From Sinonovacula constricta (Eukaryota > Mollusca > Bivalvia > Cardiida > Solecurtidae): a stretch of DNA of 64,000 nt. Below are positions 34,936 through 46,608 of the stretch, piece after piece. The stretch is from positions 29,252,008 through 29,316,007 of the forward strand of contig CM017572.1 of the NCBI GenBank assembly GCA_007844125.1, in the 5' to 3' direction. Position 1 is the first letter of the stretch; each line of letters starts with the position of its first letter. The notes under the pieces are model-generated. The model searched no databases. It was given only the letters and a program-made list of their open reading frames with translations, and was not told the origin of the DNA. Position numbers and translations under genes: made by a program.

Positions 34936-35772
34936 CATCCATCAAGCTTATTTATAGATTTAGATAAAGAATCGTTTAACAAATGTTATGTATTAAATGG
35001 AACCTCGAGTTGAATTCTTTTTTATCACACGCTTCAAATCGCCAATATACGATGTTACGTAAGTTGAATAACAAAACTTCGTGAAATAGTGGTATGAGAT
35101 GATTTGCAATATGATGACGTCATCAATGAAAAAAGCTGTATTACACTAGTGTAATATAAAAAAATATGTAGATCTAATGGGTGTATAAAATGGAAACAGG
35201 GGGAATCATGTTATAAAATTAAATCTTCGAACTATTTTGATTTTTGTACAAAATTTCTTTCTTACAAAGCATTGAAAGCGGCGGTGCTACAAATGTAACA
35301 TGTTTATATATGAAATATAATCTTAACTTGTGCTCATGTCGTCATGATGACCTTGCTAATTATTTCCGTATGAAATAATAACCAGTTATTGTTTGCGCGA
35401 TGCTATATTCAAACAATAACCTAATTAGTTGTATTCATTATGTTGCTGTGGCGGGTCTCTAATGGAATCATTTTCCCTGACTATCGGATAACTCCATGGG
35501 GGGACCGGACCTCTATTGGACCGGCTATGTATTGTTTTGTCACACTCGTTATCTTCTCAACTGAGAATTACAATAATAACCAGGACCGACTGGGGCTATA
35601 TTATTCTGGGATGGCGACGTGATTCAATCTGAGCATTAAAACTCTTCTAAGCGACTCCTTTGGGCCTTGGCTTAGCAGAAAAAGTTTTAAATTTTACTCT
35701 TTTTTTTGTGTGTATGTGACTAATGCAATCAATACTAACGGATTACAGACAACAAATACTATGAAAAAATTC

Positions 35773-35777
<5 letters not shown>
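34936..35777. other. Intergenic spacer
   Basis: TTATTGTTTG at 35386 is inverted as CAAACAATAA at 35411, a small hairpin. Nothing else recognised. Confidence 0.35.

Positions 35778-35818
<41 letters not shown>
35778..35818. repeat. (CTGT)n then (CT)n microsatellite
   Basis: About seven uninterrupted CTGT units followed by CTCTCTCTCT. Confidence 0.97.
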
Positions 35819-35819
<1 letters not shown>

Positions 35820-35824
35820 GGTAA

Positions 35825-36110
35825 TTAATAAGGAAATTTGACCAAGTCCTATGAGCATTGCAACATACACTAAAATTTGAAAAGGGACAAATGCATTCAC
35901 ATGCAAGCCAAATGTGAAAGTAAGAACAAATCTGAGAATGGAAGTGTTTGTTGATGATGGTTTGGCTGGGTTTCACAAAAGAAGCAGAAAAGTGAGCATA
36001 CACTCCATACAGCACAAGCATAAAAAACGAGTAAAACAAATGGAAAGAACATACTTGCATTTAAAGAGTTTTCAGGGGAGTCTATTGATTAATGTCTCTC
36101 ATTAGTTGAA
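35825..36110. repeat. Dispersed repeat copy
   Basis: AAGTCCTATGAGCATTGCAA also occurs in each unit of the 15.7-18.7 kb block. GGAAGTGTTTGTTGATGATG, AAAAAACGAGTAAAACAAAT and ATGTCTCTCATTAG recur at 10380-10560 and inverted at 58725-58820. Confidence 0.75.
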
Positions 36111-36235
36111 CGTAGTTGTTCGCGACATCTTCCTTTATTATTACGTGTGTCGGTTAAATTCAAAGCTTGACTTATTTCCATTGACACATATCCGTCTCTA
36201 AGCCGGCTACCTTGTTTGACGCCGCTTTGAAGAGT

Positions 36236-36535
36236 TTTGTTCGCCGGAAGTCGGAAGAAGAATACGCCTAAATGTAGTTCGCACAAAACTTGAACAATGA
36301 CATCGTTTGACAGCTGTGTGTCTGCTGCACTGGGTAAAGTAAATTTGAATGATTTAAATTTGATGCCGCCACAAATTCTACAGGCATCCTACTGTAGTGA
36401 TCTGTCATCCGAGCTGCCATCTTTGTTTTGACGTCTGTCACTAAAGTAGTACCATTTAGGGAAATGGCCGAGGTGATCCGACTATCTACATAAATCCGAG
36501 AGATGATTCGTGAATTATCCGAGGTGTTCCGATTG
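36236..36535 (+). mobile_element. Fam-M MITE, left end missing
   Basis: From GTTTTGTTCGCCGGAAGTCG through GAGCTGCCATCTTTGTTTTG to the right terminus GAGGTGTTCCGATTG. The left terminal repeat is absent. Confidence 0.88.
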
Positions 36536-38204
36536 TGACAGTTCGTTACCCTCACATATTTATGTAACAAGAAGAAGTTGACGCAGAGCATCAAAGTCAC
36601 AGAAAATAATTTAATAATTTAAAAATAGAATGTTGTAAACAGAGCATTCAACAAAAGAAAATGTTTTCGCAATGCGGTTGCATATATGAGCCTTGACAAT
36701 CCTATACCTCGGACCAACATTTACATTATTAATTAACAAACTCAGTTAGTATATAAAAAGGTCCTGTTTAAATAAATAAATCATCATCCATATCAACCAT
36801 CCATAAAATATTCTTAATACACGATAGTTTATATTTATTTTATTAAGAAATTTTCCCGAACTGTTGGTCTATGCCTGTCTTTGTTGGTAATTTTCGGTCA
36901 TTACAATGTTAATTCGTACAGATATTGTTTCGTATATATGCTCACTTACTTTGTACGTATTTATCAAAGTCTGTACTTCAGGGCGCATATAAGTCGTTAT
37001 TACTGGTCATTAAATACAGACAATTTTAAAACCACATAAAATGTGTCTCCGTTATCCATAGGACATCAATTTCAGTCGGAAACAAATTGAACTAGGTATC
37101 TATATGTACACTCATATTGGCACATTTTACATTAGCACCGTTTGACCGAGGTGACATGAGTGTCTGGAAAATCCAAACAGATGGAAAAGGCTCAACTACA
37201 GTACAATATGCATGGAAATTAGCTCGTAAACCAATCGCGAATTGTCAGATCATTTCTGCATTTCTTTATTAAGTACGCAGGCACTAAATACATAGTGACC
37301 ATAAAAAGTACAACAAAACAGTTTAAATCCCAACAAAGCTTGAATGACGAAGAAATTTTAAACATCTATCTATTAAAATGTTTCTATAGACGTCTGTGAT
37401 AATTAGTGCAGTCTGCCCTTGCATACGAATTAGTGTAGTCATGTATTATAAAATAAGAATAAAACATGAATATTAGTAAGATTTTAATTGTGATTTTTAT
37501 CACACTTCTTTATCTTTTTAGCTTAAGTTGTTGTTTAAGAAACAAAATAAACCAAACACCATAACAAATTTATAACAATATGGTAATTTTACTGATGAAA
37601 TAGCATAAACATAACCGTTAAAATACTTTCGCTTCTCAAAGCTGTGACGTCTCCCCATAGACATTTCCAAAACCAATGATACATACAAGAAAGAGCAAGG
37701 GTGTGAGACACCCCAGGCACCGTGGGGAGCATGTTCTGTAAACTATCTGCTACTTTATATTTTTCCTTGTTGTCTGCTACATCTGTAATTACAAGCTTAT
37801 TTTATTTTGTTAAGACCTCGCCAAACGGTTGCGAATTTGTGCCTGCTATATTTTATAATTGCAAGCTAAGATTTATTGTTGCAAGCTACACTGTAAAAAA
37901 GCCGGAACACTCGGTTCTTTTCTCTGAAAATGGCATCAAAGAACACCAGGGTCATCGTGTTATTAACTGCTACACTATCGTGCCCATAAAAAATACATTC
38001 CATAAGAGGCACCGCTCTGCTCTCAAGAGAGGCGCCAATAAGGGTCTACGTTCTTGGCGACCCAATGAATCGACAGCGTAAGAGGATGTTAAGTTCCCGC
38101 AATATCCATCTTCTTGAATAACACGCATGCGCCTTGGAAGTCTTACATCAGTGGTCTTTCGTGCAATTTATTTGAGCATTCCATTTCAGTTATAGGCTAC
38201 CACT
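36536..38204. other. Intergenic spacer, nothing recognised
   Basis: The longest open frame (37722-38081, 119 codons) shows no family motif and lies in AT-rich sequence, so it is not called. Confidence 0.4.
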
Positions 38205-38735
38205 CGGGGTATGTTATACCAGTATGTTATACCAGCACATAAAATCAGTATGTTATACTAGTGTTATACCAGCTTGTTGAACCAGCATGCTGTGAAAGTA
38301 TAATATGCCAGCATGTTATACAAGCTTGTTTTGCAGGCATGTCATACCATCATGTTGTACCTTTATGTTATACAAAATGTTATACCATCATGTTTTGTCA
38401 TCACGTTGAACCAGCATGTTATGTCACCATGTTGAGCCGGCATATTATACCAGCAGATTATGTCAGCATGTTATACCAGTATGTTATACAACATGTTATA
38501 CCATCATGGATATGAACCAGCATTGTATACCAGCATGTTTTGTCAACACGATATACCAGCATGTTATGTAAGCATGCTTTATAAGCATGCTATGTCAGCA
38601 TGTTATACTAGTATGCCATACAACATGTTATACCACCATGTTGAACCACCATGTTAAACCATCATGTTGAACCAACATGTTATACCAGCATGTTATGTCA
38701 GCATGTTATACCAGTATGTTGTACAACCATGCCGC
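38205..38735. repeat. 13-bp minisatellite
   Basis: Roughly 40 degenerate units of CAGCATGTTATAC and CAGCATGTTATGT. Each unit is nearly palindromic around GCATG. Confidence 0.93.
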
Positions 38736-39220
38736 GTATTTGACCAGTTGCACTGTTGACTTGATTTATAACTCCGACATCAAGAAAGCGTCCCCTGTCG
38801 GCATAATCAAGATACCAATAGCGCATTTATGAGTTTACAAGAGGATAAGATGACGCCATAAAGCAGGATTAGTATGTTGTTAGACGAGACAGATGGTGAC
38901 AGAATCATGGTTTATTGACCTACAAGGAGCGGTAATCTAACAACTTCCGCGTGGGGCTTCCAGAGTGTGTAGCGAGTACATCGGACTGTCACCGACGTAT
39001 TCTTGGCTTTTTACCACTGTTTAATTTTTCTAATCAGAACTGCTTTTTATTAAAGTAATCTCGATTTATTTATTTTTATTTGTCTGATAATGCAGAACGT
39101 TGTTTTTGTTAATATAATTAATATTATAAATTTACAAGGGAACATTTTACCTTAATACCCGGTTACATTCTTTACTGTCACATACCACAGGTTTTTTGTT
39201 AAATCTAAATATTTTTCTAT
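38736..39220. other. Intergenic spacer, nothing recognised
   Basis: No feature supported. Confidence 0.35.
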
Positions 39221-39226
39221 ACTCGT

Positions 39227-39253
39227 ATTATTATTATTATTATTATTATCAAT

Positions 39254-39317
<64 letters not shown>

Positions 39318-39440
39318 CCACCATCATCACCCTCTCCACCATCATCCCCATCATCATCATCACAACCATCGTCACCATCATCATCACCATAATCATTATC
39401 ATCATTACGACCATCCTCCTCCTCATCATCGTCATTATAC
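39227..39440. repeat. (TTA)n(TCA)n trinucleotide microsatellite
   Basis: A short TTA run at 39228-39249, then a long TCA run to about 39315, decaying into CCA/TCA mixtures. Poly-His and poly-Met open frames are artefacts. Confidence 0.98.
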
Positions 39441-39813
39441 TATTTATTTACAAGAACCCTTATAAACATTGTTATAAATATGTACCGTCCCATGCCACAT
39501 TTTTGTGTTAAACCCGAATATAATTGTTTTTGTATACTCATATTTTGCAAAAGCTAACCGAGTTATCTTGATTGGGCACTATGTGAATGGTGTAAGGTGA
39601 CGCCAACATAAATCATGCAGTGAAATGTTTATATGAAAAAACTATTGTACTGCATTCACTGTATTACCACGCCATGAACATTCACATGCTGCAACATATT
39701 TGCAAACAAAATCGAAACTGTCCTTATAAGTTAGATAGGTAAATTATAGAGCTATGCCAGTTGTCCCCATAGCACCAGTAAATTGATGGATAATTGTTTA
39801 TTTTTTATTTTGA

Positions 39814-40018
39814 AATGCATCGCAGCGACCAATTCTGATAGCGACGTCCAGTTGTTTGGTGAGGGAAGATCCCAGACAAATGTCTGGGTAGAACCATCAG
39901 CGCACCGCATGTCAACTTGAAGACCCATATTAAGTCTTTAGCCCCGAATGGGACTCGAACCCAGAAGGGCTAAGCGGTCGGATGAGTCAGCGACTCTACC
40001 ACTACGCCACGGACGCTT
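39814..40018 (-). mobile_element. SINE-A copy, minus strand
   Basis: Tail inverse GCATCGCAGCGACCAATTCT at the left; body TGGGTAGAACCATCAGCGCA; B box inverse GGGACTCGAACCC and head inverse CTACCACTACGCCACGGACG at the right. Confidence 0.9.
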
Positions 40019-40092
40019 GTAAAAGACTTTGATGCTAAGCTACAAAGCTTTCATTCAACTCCGAATCCTGATAATATCGTCATTATGTCGTA

Positions 40093-40262
40093 CAATAAAG
40101 GTAGAATCCCACAGTTCCGATTCCATTTTGTCGCATGTCAGCTGGAAGACCTTCCCAAATTAAGTTCTTTGCTCCGAGCGGGATTCGAACCCACGCGATG
40201 AGAGACTACGCGGTCAGAGGAGTTACAAATCGGCGACTCTACCACTACGCCACGGGCGCCCC
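40093..40262 (-). mobile_element. SINE-A head fused to a Fam-T terminus
   Basis: A Fam-T-like start (AATAAAGGTAGAATCCCACAG) at 40095-40115 is followed within 20 bp by a SINE-A truncated to its 5' half: CAGCTGGAAGACCTTCCC, the B box inverse GGGATTCGAACCC, and GGGCGCCCC at 40255-40262. Confidence 0.78.
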
Positions 40263-40985
40263 TTCAGGTGGATAATACTGATTGCTCATACACACATTCT
40301 CGTATAAAAATAAACAGGCAATTAACTGAAATTCAAAAATATCTGTTTCTGTATCTTATCAGAGAAAGATCTCAGCGGCGTTGGAAAGACCATTCCTTAG
40401 AAACTATTTTCCCTGAGGAACTATTTTTCCATAATTGTCTGCTGCACGGGCGGAGCGACGTTTGTATTTATTAGATTTAATAACAAGCGTATACTTTATT
40501 TATACTAACAACCCAAGCAATAAGAAACCTGAAATGCAGCTTTAATACAATTTATGATTAAAAATATTAAAAAAATATCATAAAGAATTAGTAAAAATAA
40601 AAAATAGAAAAAAAAGTGCACTATTTCTTTAATAGAAGTACATACGCACGCCCTGTATGCAAGGAAACAGCCGTTACATCGCACATGTATATAATGATAT
40701 ATAACCTTATGCCTAATGTCATATCGCCTTGTTTACGTTCCGAATCGACAAGAAAATAAAATTTGAGAGTTGTACTCTGGGAGACTTAAAAAAAGAAGAC
40801 ATTTTGTCCCATTATCTCACCATTCTTCATTGTTTTATGTCTGTTTTTCTCGACCATATTTCATTCGTTATGCCTGTTTTTTCTCGAATGTGAGCAAAAT
40901 TGCAAACATGATATTAGACAGATTCAAAAGCCGATATTTTTTTTAAAGATCGCCGGTTTTGAATAAAGAAATATTTAGAACAAAG
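40263..40985. other. Intergenic spacer, nothing recognised
   Basis: AT-rich; no repeat or gene support. Confidence 0.35.
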
Positions 40986-40989
40986 ATCA

Positions 40990-41625
40990 AAGACCGTAGC
41001 ATTAGGCATGTTACGTTCCTACAACCGGTAAAACGCACATTACGTTTCTACTTCCTAGACAAATGCATATTACGTTCCTACATCTTGCACTGATGTAAAT
41101 TACGTTGTAATTCCCGAGACTGATGCATATTATGTTCCAACACCCGACATTAATGATAATGACGTTCCTACATGTATATACAAGACAGATGCACAACTAC
41201 CAAAGAAAAGTTGCATATTATATTTCTACATCCTAGACGAGTTCACATTACGTTCCTACATACAATACTTATACACGTTACGTTCCTACATAAGAGACTT
41301 ATACATATTACGTTCCTGCACACGAGACTTACACATATTACGTTTCTGCATACGAGACTTATACTCATTACGTTCCTACATAAGAGATTTATGCACATAT
41401 TGTTCCTACATACGAGACTTACACATTTTACGTTCCTACATACGAGACTTACACATATTACGTTCCTACATACGAGACTTATACATTTTACGTTCCTACA
41501 TTATGATTTATTCTATTTTATTATGTCTGGGACAGAGTTATATTACGTTCCTACAGCCGAGACAGATACATACATCTGAGGCTGATGCTTATAACGTTCC
41601 TACATCCGAAACAAATGCATACTAC
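40990..41625. repeat. 30-bp minisatellite
   Basis: About 20 copies of ACGAGACTTATACATATTAC followed by GTTCCTACAT. Outer units are more diverged (CCGAGACTGATGCATATTA); the central units (41240-41500) are most alike. The ten-residue repeat frame is a by-product. Confidence 0.95.
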
Positions 41626-41733
41626 CAGACATGTCAGCATGAGACGGGCATTTCTATACCACACATGATTGCTTTTAATCAGCTTTCCTATCGTCTCGTC
41701 TTACAGAAGTCTCTATTGAACAAGGCGGCAAAC

Positions 41734-42126
41734 CAATCGGAACTCCTTGGGTAATTCCGTCCTCGGGACAATCATCCCTCGGATGTATCTGGTGCAATGA
41801 TACTTGCTGAAATCACTATCGTTTTGTTAGCCAGAAGTCGGAAGAAGAAAATGCCTAAAATGTAGTTCGCACAAAATATAAACAATGCCATGGTTTGACA
41901 GCTGTGTGTCTGCTGCGCTGGGTAAAGTAAAATTGAATGATTTAAATTTGAAGTCGTTACCAATTGAAATTTAACTGGCATCGTACTATAGTTAGCTGTA
42001 ATCAGAGCTATCTTTGTTTTGACGTCTGTCACAAAAGAAGTCCAATTTAGGGAATGGCCAAGGTGATCCGACTACCTACATACATCCGAGAGACGATTCG
42101 TGCATTATCCGAGGTGTTCCGATTGG
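41734..42126 (+). mobile_element. Fam-M MITE, full length, with extra terminal piece
   Basis: Left terminus CAATCGGAACTCCTTGGGTA and right terminus GAGGTGTTCCGATTG. A further half-terminus (AAGCGGAACTCCTCGG...GGTGTTCCGGTTG) follows at 42137-42177. I see no matching target duplication around either version. Confidence 0.87.
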
Positions 42127-42414
42127 GGACAATCCAAGCGGAACTCCTCGGAATTATCGAAGGTGTTCCGGTTGTGTGGTGATTGTGCAGGATTAAAACC
42201 TCGATTATTCGTTAAGTGGATTGAAAATTATTAATGAAGACTTCATTAAAAGGAAATCGCATGAGAGATGTTCAAAGGGCGAGTTTTAAGCCGATATTAA
42301 TCTTTAATTATACAGCCTTTTATGTCCTCATACTTGGGAAGCGGTCATTAAATAACGGAAAATGATAACGTGCAATGTTTTTCTAAATGCAGATTCAGTG
42401 GGGGTTATCTTAGT

Positions 42415-43222
42415 TTAAAGGAGGTATTCGACAGTTTAGACCAAAGTATTTTTCTCAAATAACCAAATAAGTCATTGTTAACTGAGGGATTGGGATTGGG
42501 ATTTGCCGGCATTTTTGCTGATACTGTGCAGCGACATTTCTATCATTATAGCACAGGGGCACTTAGGAGGTGCCCAGGGACTGAACCCGGCCGGTCCATT
42601 ATACTGACACCGACGAGTCAGGCGTAATGCTGTCCCCTTAGCCCCGGGCGTAAGGAAGAAAGCCATTACTACCAACTTTGAAGTATTTGGTTTGACCCGG
42701 CCGGGGTTCGAACCCGCGACCTCCCGATCCCCAAGCCGACGCTCTACCAATTGAGCTATTGCGACCGGTCATTGTTAACTGAAAAGGTCATGCAAAATGC
42801 TCCTCATTGATGTCCTAGAGCTGTGTGAACAGAGGAACACAAATCCGCAATCGTCATTGCAAACAGGTATTTCCTATCTGAGCCACGCTACAGATATAGC
42901 TTTCTATTTTAAACTAAAAAACCCAGGTGACAATTTACTTTTGAGCTCACGTTATATCGTCATCCGGGTAGTCCGTTCTGACGTCGATATCTATTTTTAG
43001 AAGAGATCCCTATAGTCCTTATTTATAGATTTGGAAATAATGAACATCTTGGGATGCTTTCGCGAATTGTACGTCTATCAATAATAGGTAGCGTTCAGAA
43101 TCGACTTTACTTAGACTAAAGTATGAGTTTATGCAGAAATTGTGCCTAAATTCCCCCCAGAACCGGGATAAAATGGTGATATATGTATCAGATATAGGCA
43201 AACTGTCGGATACCGCCTTTAA
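42415..43222 (+). mobile_element. Fam-T MITE split by SINE-C
   Basis: TTAAAGGAGGTATTCGACAG at the left and GCAAACTGTCGGATACCGCC plus TTAA at the right; core CTGACGTCGATATCTATTTT. Without the 282-bp SINE and one target copy it is about 511 bp, matching other full copies. Confidence 0.92.
42486..42767 (-). mobile_element. SINE-C insertion with 15-bp target duplication
   Basis: Read on the minus strand, the head has A box TAGCTCAATTGGTAGAGC and B box GGGTTCGAACCCC, the body includes ACTTCAAAGTTGGTAGTAAT and CCGGCCGGGTTCAGTCCC, and the 3' tail is an ATCCCA-type repeat. GTCATTGTTAACTGA flanks both sides (42471-42485 and 42768-42782), inside a Fam-T copy. Confidence 0.95.
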
Positions 43223-43345
43223 GTGAGATAAATGCTTAAAGAGTCTTTTCTGATACCACTCAAGCAATTTGTATGGAAAAAAAGGATTGTGCTATAGACA
43301 AAACCTTGCTGTAGTACACCATTCGGACAATCCCGGACAAAGCAA

Positions 43346-44217
43346 GCGCGTATCTGGGCCGTTTTTGAAGTTACGCACACAATCGGAACACCTCGACTGA
43401 CGTATAAGCCATTCCCGAAACTAGGTTACGTCCCTTGTATTGATATCGAATCTCCACTTCCGGTGATGTCACTTGCCGCATCAATCGGAACACCTCGGAT
43501 AATTCACGAATCATCTCTCGGATGTATGTAGTCGTCGTATCACCTCGGCCATTTTCCTAAATGGGACTACTTTTGAGACAGGCGTCAAAACAAAGATGGC
43601 AGCTCGGGTGACAGCTCACTACAGTACGATGCCTGTAAAACGTTAATTTGTGGCGGCTTCAAATTTTAAATCATTCAATTTTAATTTACCCAGCGCAGTA
43701 GACACGCAGCTGTCAAATGGTGGCATTGTTTCTGTTTTGTGCGAACATCATTTTAGGCATACTTCTTCTTCCGACATCCGGCGAACAAAGCGATTGTGAT
43801 TTCAGTAAGTATCATTGCACCAGATACATCCGAGGGGTGATAGTCCCGAGGACGGAATTATCCGAGGAGTTCCGATTGGTTACGCACAATTGCAAGGGAA
43901 GTTACCTTTGTAGTAATACTCTTGAAAATATCCGGTTCTTTTCTAACGAACAACTGGTACAATGCGGCCATGCAAGGAACTTAAAATATGAACAACTAAA
44001 ATCCTGACGTGTATAAGTTGAATAATTTTAGATCTTTTCATCTTTATTGGTGTGGTAATAAGATTATATAGCATAGAAACTACGGAAATTAAATATATCA
44101 TTGCTAATCAGGGTAAGACATCGACTTTCTTAGTGTTTTTTCGTACTTTTAGATTTTCGTTTTTCGAACGGAGGTTACGGACGTGCGTTTAGTGCGTAAT
44201 GGCAGACACGCGCCTGG
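43346..44217. mobile_element. Fam-G element carrying a Fam-M insertion
   Basis: Left end GCGCGTATCTGGGCCG and right end AGACACGCGCCTGG (44204-44217). Interior AAATATATCATTGCTAATC and GTAAGACATCGACTTTCTTA matches 14560-14620. Fam-M at 43380-43878 interrupts it close to the left end. Confidence 0.85.
43380..43878 (-). mobile_element. Fam-M MITE with exact 10-bp target duplication
   Basis: Outer left terminus CAATCGGAACACCTCG at 43380, a second terminus at 43482, and the other end GAGGAGTTCCGATTG at 43878. GTTACGCACA lies on both sides (43370-43379, 43879-43888). The extra segment between the two left termini (GAAACTAGGTTACGTCCC, CACTTCCGGTGATGTCAC) recurs at 54060-54120, marking a longer subfamily. 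Confidence 0.94.
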
Positions 44218-44935
44218 GGCAGAATCCTGGGCTAATGTGATGCAGACAGCAGTCAGTGCCCGCCTGCTGTTGTGGTTCACCATTCGGACAATCTTGGATA
44301 AAGTTGCGAGTTGTTGTGATTTAGACAACAGTCAGTACTAACCTGCTGCCGAAGTACACCATTCGGACAATCTCGGACAAAGTTGCGAGTTATTGTGATT
44401 AAGACAACAGTCAGTACTAACTTGTTGCCGAAGTACACCATTCGGACAATCTCAGACAAAGTTGCGAATTGTTGTGATTTAGACAACACTCAGTACTAAC
44501 CTGCTGCCGAAGAACACCATTCGGACAATCTCGGACAAAGTCCTTGTACCTGTCAAAATAGAACAGACAGAATGTCAGTAAATGGATACATTTAAAAAAT
44601 ATTATTATTATATTATATAAAGAAGTATTTCCAAAGTGTCAGTATTTTCGTTCTGTCATGGTACGGCTATTACCGTTGTTTTTTTCACATTTCTCCTGGT
44701 TTCCCTTGTTTTGTCTGTAATATTTTTTAAACTTTACTGAAATTTTACATATCTTTCACCGTGCAAACAGCGGAACTATTTTATTGCAATATATAAAAAC
44801 ACCCCCTTCTAGAGTAAGATTTTTTACTGCAGGCTTAATAGGTTTATTGTTCATTCCTTGGAGACAATGTGTACGCAGTTGCGTATTCTGCGAACAGACA
44901 GCTACGCGCCTGGATCACTTAAATAAAATATTTAA

Positions 44936-45277
44936 GTCCGAATCCAGAAGTTCATCATATTCAATAAAATCGGTGCCAATGTCTACGCTTGCAGAGAAAG
45001 TCGACGAGAAGACGTAGCTCTTACCCGCAGTCGCATTGGACATACCAGATTAACTCATTCATATCTTTTAAAAAGAGAAGTTCAACCTGTATGTGTTCCT
45101 TGCCACGAACCACTGACAGTCAACCATATTTTTTTACAGTGTATCGACACAGACCACATACTTTCGAAGTATTTTAATGTCAATACCATGTACGAACTAT
45201 TCAGGACAGTGTCGGATTCTAAACTTGTTTGCTTCTTGAACGAGATTAGTATTCTTAATACGTTATATTTTTTGTAA
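44936..45277 (+). pseudogene. C-terminal fragment of a non-LTR retrotransposon ORF2
   Basis: The open frame from the TAA at 44933 to the TAA at 45275 encodes 113 residues. It includes RREDVALTRSRIGHTRLTHS, then CVPCHEPLTVNHIFLQC, a C-x2-C-x7-H-x4-C motif. This block (LTRxRIGHTRLTH followed by the CCHC) is the hallmark of the C-terminus of Jockey/I/CR1-type reverse transcriptase proteins. The polymerase domain is absent upstream, where the frame is closed, so this is a 5'-truncated dead copy, as is usual for target-primed insertions. Confidence 0.88.
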
Positions 45278-45515
45278 GTGTTTATTTACCAACCGTTATA
45301 CTTTTTAAACCGTTTTATATGTTGACCTGTTTTTAATTATAATTTATTTCTTTAACCTGATAGTTTTTATATATTTCTATATTTTACTTGCGTAGTTTAG
45401 TTTTAACCTGATTATGCTCTATTCACATTTAACTTTGTATTCGGCGCCGTATGACCTGTTAAGTGTCGGTGTGCCGTAAAACCCAAATAAATAAATAAAT
45501 AAATAAATATTTAAT
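45278..45515 (+). mobile_element. 3' untranslated end and tail of the same retrotransposon
   Basis: AT-rich 3' region ending GTCGGTGTGCCGTAAAACCC and then (AAAT)n. A short tandem A-rich tail directly after a conserved 3' end fits non-LTR integration. Confidence 0.75.
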
Positions 45516-45772
45516 AAAAACAAACAAGCAACAACAACAAAATAAAAACAACGTTAATTACGATAAAATTTACTAAATATTAACATGTGGAAACAGTAAG
45601 TAAATTATTTTGATTTAAATTACAATTTTACACGGGGGTGTTTTCATTTTAAGGCTACGTAGCCTTTTAATACTATTTATAGATTTCCGCGCGGTTTTTG
45701 CAAAGCGTATTGGGAACGTCACGTGACGACTGTTACAAGAACAGGCGTACAAACCTTACTAGGACAGTCCCT

Positions 45773-46051
45773 GGGATTGAATTTGCCGGTATTTTGCCGA
45801 TACTGTGCAACGACATTTCTATCATTATAGCACAGGGGCCCTATGAGGTGCCAAGGGACTGAACCCGGCCGGTCCATAATACCATTATACTGACACCGAC
45901 GAGTCAGACGTAATGCTGTCCCCTTAGCCCTGAGCATTAGGAGGGAAGCCACTACTACCAACTTTTAAGTCTTTGGATTGACCCGGCCGGGATTTGAACC
46001 CTCGACCTTCCGATCCACAAGCCGACGCTCTACCAATTGAGCTATTGCAGT
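45773..46051 (-). mobile_element. SINE-C copy
   Basis: Same body as 42486-42767 and 61053-61333: GTGCAACGACATTTCTATCA, GACTGAACCCGGCCGG, GACACCGACGAGTCAG, a damaged B box (GGGATTTGAACCCT) and A box inverse GCTCTACCAATTGAGCTA. Has a small internal duplication (CATAATACCATTATAC). No clear target duplication. Confidence 0.92.
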
Positions 46052-46366
46052 GTCAGACATTGTGTTGTGTACCTGTACAGTGAAAGTCACGTGACCGCGG
46101 TGATTTCTTTTAGGGTTTTTGTAAACTATCGAGAAAAAAAAAACAACAACAACACGGTTTTAACCAGTGAAGAACTAAACTTGTGCTTTACAGTCATTAT
46201 TTATGTTAGTAACAACGAATACATGGGTCCACTGCTATTTCTTCAATTTATAAATTATCCAAGGAATTAAAATTAGACACTCGGCCTTTTTAATCACAAC
46301 GTACGTTTGCAGAAATAATAAAATAAAACGCCATTCTTGCTAAAGGTTACTTTTATGGCTCTAAAA

Positions 46367-46608
46367 GCCCGCATTCACTAACCATTCTTTAGCTTAACTT
46401 AAGTCATGACTTAAGCCCAAGTCACAATTTTCATACCAACAATTATACGTTTATTTATGGAGTTTCAATGTGATTTTAAGCTGAAAATAGCAAAGTTAAA
46501 GTGTCATACAAAAATACAGATATGTAGCTAAATACATAATGAAGATAGTGTGAATTGAAATCCATGACTTGAGCAATTCTTACATAAGAATGGTTAGTGA
46601 ATACGGGC
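46367..46608. mobile_element. Small inverted-repeat element (MITE)
   Basis: Ends GCCCGCATTCACTAACCATT (46367-46390) and the inverse AATGGTTAGTGAATACGGGC (46586-46608), one mismatch in 23. The interior has a palindromic stretch TTAAGTCATGACTTAAG. About 242 bp, no coding capacity. Confidence 0.9.

Larger units (their letters stand above)
43297..44545. repeat. 79-bp tandem repeat, interrupted by a nested element
   Basis: Units carry CACCATTCGGACAATCTCGG, ACAAAGTTGCGAGTTGTTGT and GACAACAGTCAGTACTAACC. Four unit starts lie at 44278, 44358, 44437 and 44515. One more partial unit lies at 43297-43342, before the inserted Fam-G/Fam-M composite, and its remainder resumes at about 44235. Confidence 0.88.

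Noticed and set aside
37722..38081. 119-codon open frame
   Set aside because: No recognisable motif, AT-rich context, no splice or start support; cannot be defended as a gene.
39196..39465. Poly-His/poly-Met open frames
   Set aside because: Trinucleotide microsatellite translations.
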